Below are positions 61,946 through 64,000 of a DNA stretch of 64,000 nt, one piece after another. Both the position numbers and the translations under genes were made by a program. Under the pieces are notes generated by a model. It saw only the letters and a program-made list of their open reading frames with translations. It did no database searches and was not told the origin of the DNA. The number at the start of each line of letters is the position of its first letter. Within the stretch, counting starts at the first letter, position 1. The DNA is taken from positions 744,001-808,000 of the forward strand of contig NZ_JABEPP010000001.1 of assembly GCF_013044135.1 (NCBI RefSeq), read 5' to 3'. The stretch is from Enterovirga aerilata. Its GTDB lineage: Bacteria > Pseudomonadota > Alphaproteobacteria > Rhizobiales > Beijerinckiaceae.

Positions 61946-63379
61946 ATGTATCCAGAGGTCCTTCTGCACATCGCCGGCGAATGGCGCGGAGCGCGCTCGG
62001 GCGAGACCCGCCCGATCGTGAACCCGGCGACGGCCGAGGAGATCGGCCGCCATCCGGTCGCCGGCAAGGCGGATCTCGACGAGGCGCTGGAGGCGGCCGA
62101 GCGTGGCTTCAAGACGTGGCGCGCCGTCTCGGCCTTCGACCGCGGCAAGATCATGCGCAAGGCGGCCAACCTCATCCGCGAGCGGGCCGATGCGATCGCC
62201 CGCGTGATGGTGCTGGAACAGGGCAAGCCGCTCGCCGAGGCGAAGGGCGAGACGCTGGCGGGCGCCGACGTGATCGACTGGTTCGCCGAGGAGGGGCGCC
62301 GCGCCTATGGCCGCGTGATCCCGGCCCGGGCCGACGGGGTCATGCAGATCGTCCTGCGCGAGCCCGTCGGGCCCGTCGCTGCCTTCACGCCCTGGAACTT
62401 CCCGATCAACCAGGCGGTGCGCAAGGTCTCGGCCGCGCTCTGCACCGGCTGCTCCGTCGTCCTGAAGGGGCCGGAGGAGACGCCCGCGAGCTGCGCCGAA
62501 CTGGTCCGCGCCTTCCTGGATGCCGGCGTGCCGAGCGACGCGCTGTCCTTCGTGGTCGGCGTGCCGGCTGACATATCGTCGTATCTCATCCCGCACCCGA
62601 CGATCCGGAAGATCTCCTTCACGGGCTCGACGGCGATCGGAAAGCAGCTCGCCGCGCTCGCCGGCCAGCACATGAAGCGCGTCACGATGGAACTCGGCGG
62701 CCACGCCCCGGCGATCGTGTTCAAGGATGCCGACCTCGACAAGGCTATCTCGGTGCTGAGCGCCAACAAGTTCCGCAATGCCGGTCAGGTCTGCGTCGCG
62801 CCGACCCGTTTCCTCGTCCACGACTCGGTGAAGGACGAGTTCGTCACCCGCTTCACCGAGGCCGCCAGGGCCATCAAGGTCGGCGACGGGCTCGATTCGA
62901 ACACCCGCATGGGGCCGCTCGCGCATGACCGGCGCATCACCGCCATGGAGAGCTTCGTCGCCGACGCGCAGGCGAGCGGGGCCGAGCTCACGACCGGCGG
63001 CAAGCGCATCGGCAACCAGGGCTACTTCTTCGAGCCGACGGTTTTCACCGACGTGCCGCTGACGGCCAAGCTGATGAACGAGGAGCCCTTCGGGCCGATC
63101 GCGGCCATCCGCGGCTTCTCGGACGAGGAGGAGGCCTTCGAGGAGGCGAACCGGCTGCCCTACGGGCTGGCGGCCTACGCCTATACGCGCTCGACCGCGC
63201 TGGCCGAGAGGGTCGCGAGCCGGGTCGAGTCCGGCATGGTCTCGATCAACCATCACGGCCTGGCGCTGCCCGAGGTGCCCTTCGGCGGCGTCAAGGATTC
63301 CGGCTACGGGTCCGAAGGCGGCTCCGAGGCGATCGAGGGCTACCTGAACTCCAAGTTCGTGACCCAGGCCCGCGCCTGA
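61946..63379 (+). CDS. NAD(P)-dependent semialdehyde dehydrogenase (SSADH-like)
   Basis: Aldehyde dehydrogenase of 477 residues. The NAD-binding [14 protein letters not shown] and GSTAIGKQL, the general base E249 ([10 protein letters not shown]) and the nucleophile C283 ([11 protein letters not shown]) are present. Sequence features fit the succinate-semialdehyde/2-oxoglutarate-semialdehyde branch. In a sugar-acid setting it could oxidise 2-oxoglutarate semialdehyde, the last step after 2-keto-3-deoxy-aldarate. ATG 61946 follows GGAGGA at ideal spacing. The 251-base gap upstream suggests its own promoter. Confidence 0.92.
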   Translation: MYPEVLLHIAGEWRGARSGETRPIVNPATAEEIGRHPVAGKADLDEALEAAERGFKTWRAVSAFDRGKIMRKAANLIRERADAIARVMVLEQGKPLAEAKGETLAGADVIDWFAEEGRRAYGRVIPARADGVMQIVLREPVGPVAAFTPWNFPINQAVRKVSAALCTGCSVVLKGPEETPASCAELVRAFLDAGVPSDALSFVVGVPADISSYLIPHPTIRKISFTGSTAIGKQLAALAGQHMKRVTMELGGHAPAIVFKDADLDKAISVLSANKFRNAGQVCVAPTRFLVHDSVKDEFVTRFTEAARAIKVGDGLDSNTRMGPLAHDRRITAMESFVADAQASGAELTTGGKRIGNQGYFFEPTVFTDVPLTAKLMNEEPFGPIAAIRGFSDEEEAFEEANRLPYGLAAYAYTRSTALAERVASRVESGMVSINHHGLALPEVPFGGVKDSGYGSEGGSEAIEGYLNSKFVTQARA

Positions 63380-63509
63380 TGCGGGCGGGCCGCACCGGAC
63401 CGGTACGGCCCGCCATCTTCCGGGGCTGCCGAGCGGCCGCCCGCCTCCCTCGTGCCCGGCAGCGGCCGGCAGGGGCGCGCGCGGTCATCCGGATATCGGG
63501 CAGGACGAC

Positions 63510-64000
63510 ATGAGCTCCATCGGAACGGCCGCGCCGGCGAGCCGGCCCGTCATGCCCGTGCTGGTGGCGCTCTCGGTCGCCCACCTGCTGAACGACCTGC
63601 TCCAGTCGATGATCCCGGCGATCTACCCGCTGATCAAGGCGGCGTACGATCTCGATTTCGCCCGGATAGGCCTGATCACCCTGGCCTTCCAGGTCACTTC
63701 GTCCCTGCTGCAGCCGCTCCTGGGCTACATCACGGACCGCCGCCCCTGGCCCTACGCGATGGTGGCGGGAATGGGCTCGACCCTCGTCGGCCTGCTCGGC
63801 CTGTCGTTCTCCGTGAACTATGCCATGGTCCTGGTCTCGGCCGCGCTGGTTGGGACGGGCTCGGCCGTCTTCCATCCGGAAGCCACCCGGATGGCGCGCC
63901 ACGCCGCCGCCGGCCGGCAGGGCCTCGCGCAGGGCGTCTTCCAGGTCGGCGGCCATGCGGGCTATGCGCTCGGGCCCCTGCTGGCCGCTGCCGTCGTCGT
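63510..64000 (+). CDS. MFS transporter, fosmidomycin-resistance-like (partial, 3' end outside)
   Basis: The gene enters the window's right edge after 163 codons. The product has a short cytosolic start, then LVALSVAHLLNDLLQSMIPA and IYPLIKAAYDLDFARIGLIT. VTSSLLQPLLGYITDRRPWP is the MFS motif-A-like loop, and GTGSAVFHPEATRMARHAAA is characteristic of Fsr proteins. Six helices of the N-terminal half are mostly visible. It is a likely drug or metabolite efflux pump. It begins at ATG 63510 after GGACGACA, which is a weak ribosome site. Confidence 0.85.
   Translation, partial: MSSIGTAAPASRPVMPVLVALSVAHLLNDLLQSMIPAIYPLIKAAYDLDFARIGLITLAFQVTSSLLQPLLGYITDRRPWPYAMVAGMGSTLVGLLGLSFSVNYAMVLVSAALVGTGSAVFHPEATRMARHAAAGRQGLAQGVFQVGGHAGYALGPLLAAAVV

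Overview
The window is high-GC, densely packed bacterial chromosome with the gene set and intergenic repeat types of an alphaproteobacterium, most likely order Hyphomicrobiales (Rhizobiales). The indicators are the divergent priA/xerC pair, the DUF4169 plus ribbon-helix-helix pair, an alphaproteobacterial-type rpmB, rpsU beside a cold-shock gene, a Zur-controlled zinc ABC operon, an HpnL-like membrane protein and a GCG-type Gly/Cys-rich secreted protein. Genus cannot be set from the sequence alone. No rRNA, tRNA, CRISPR array, prophage or intact insertion sequence was seen.

Layout. 1-14 kb is mostly housekeeping: a thioesterase, a D-lactate-type FAD dehydrogenase, a giant AsmA-like protein, priA facing xerC across a palindromic repeat, an EEP nuclease, an acyl-CoA synthetase and rpmB. 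A Phd/PIN toxin-antitoxin pair with a frameshifted toxin follows at 14.0-14.7 kb. 14.7-25.5 kb holds a threonine dehydratase/enoyl-CoA hydratase pair, rpoN, a SET-domain protein, a PurD-like ATP-grasp enzyme, a globin-coupled chemoreceptor, rpsU, a cold-shock gene with an attached small ORF, a 5'-truncated phytase-like gene and panC.

26.8-45.1 kb is a nutrient-scavenging region on the minus strand. One oligopeptide-type ABC set (binding protein and two permeases) is followed by a VOC protein and a DsbA-like isomerase. After an HtrA protease and an HpnL-like gene comes a second, eight-gene operon: an M81 (MlrC-like) metallopeptidase, two M20 amidohydrolases, an amidase, a binding protein, two permeases and a fused double ATPase. 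These would import and hydrolyse peptides, N-acyl amino acids or similar amides. The first set lacks an ATPase and may share the fused one.

45-53.5 kb carries a small secreted protein with a strong terminator, zur divergent from a zinc ABC operon with a Zur-like operator, a secreted TPR protein, a glycosyltransferase/methyltransferase pair, an MBL hydrolase, DoxX and a GCG-type secreted protein.

53.9-56.7 kb is a decaying accessory stretch: a frameshifted marR with a perfect 20-bp palindrome next to an internally deleted FAD monooxygenase, then a GIY-YIG endonuclease gene tightly bracketed by two 111-bp repeats with 31-bp terminal inverted repeats. That nuclease-repeat unit is the most interesting structure in the window. 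56.7-64 kb is a sugar-acid region: an altronate/galactarate-type dehydratase, an FAD-linked 2-hydroxyacid dehydrogenase, a KDG-type kinase, a semialdehyde dehydrogenase and the start of a fosmidomycin-resistance-like MFS gene that runs off the end.
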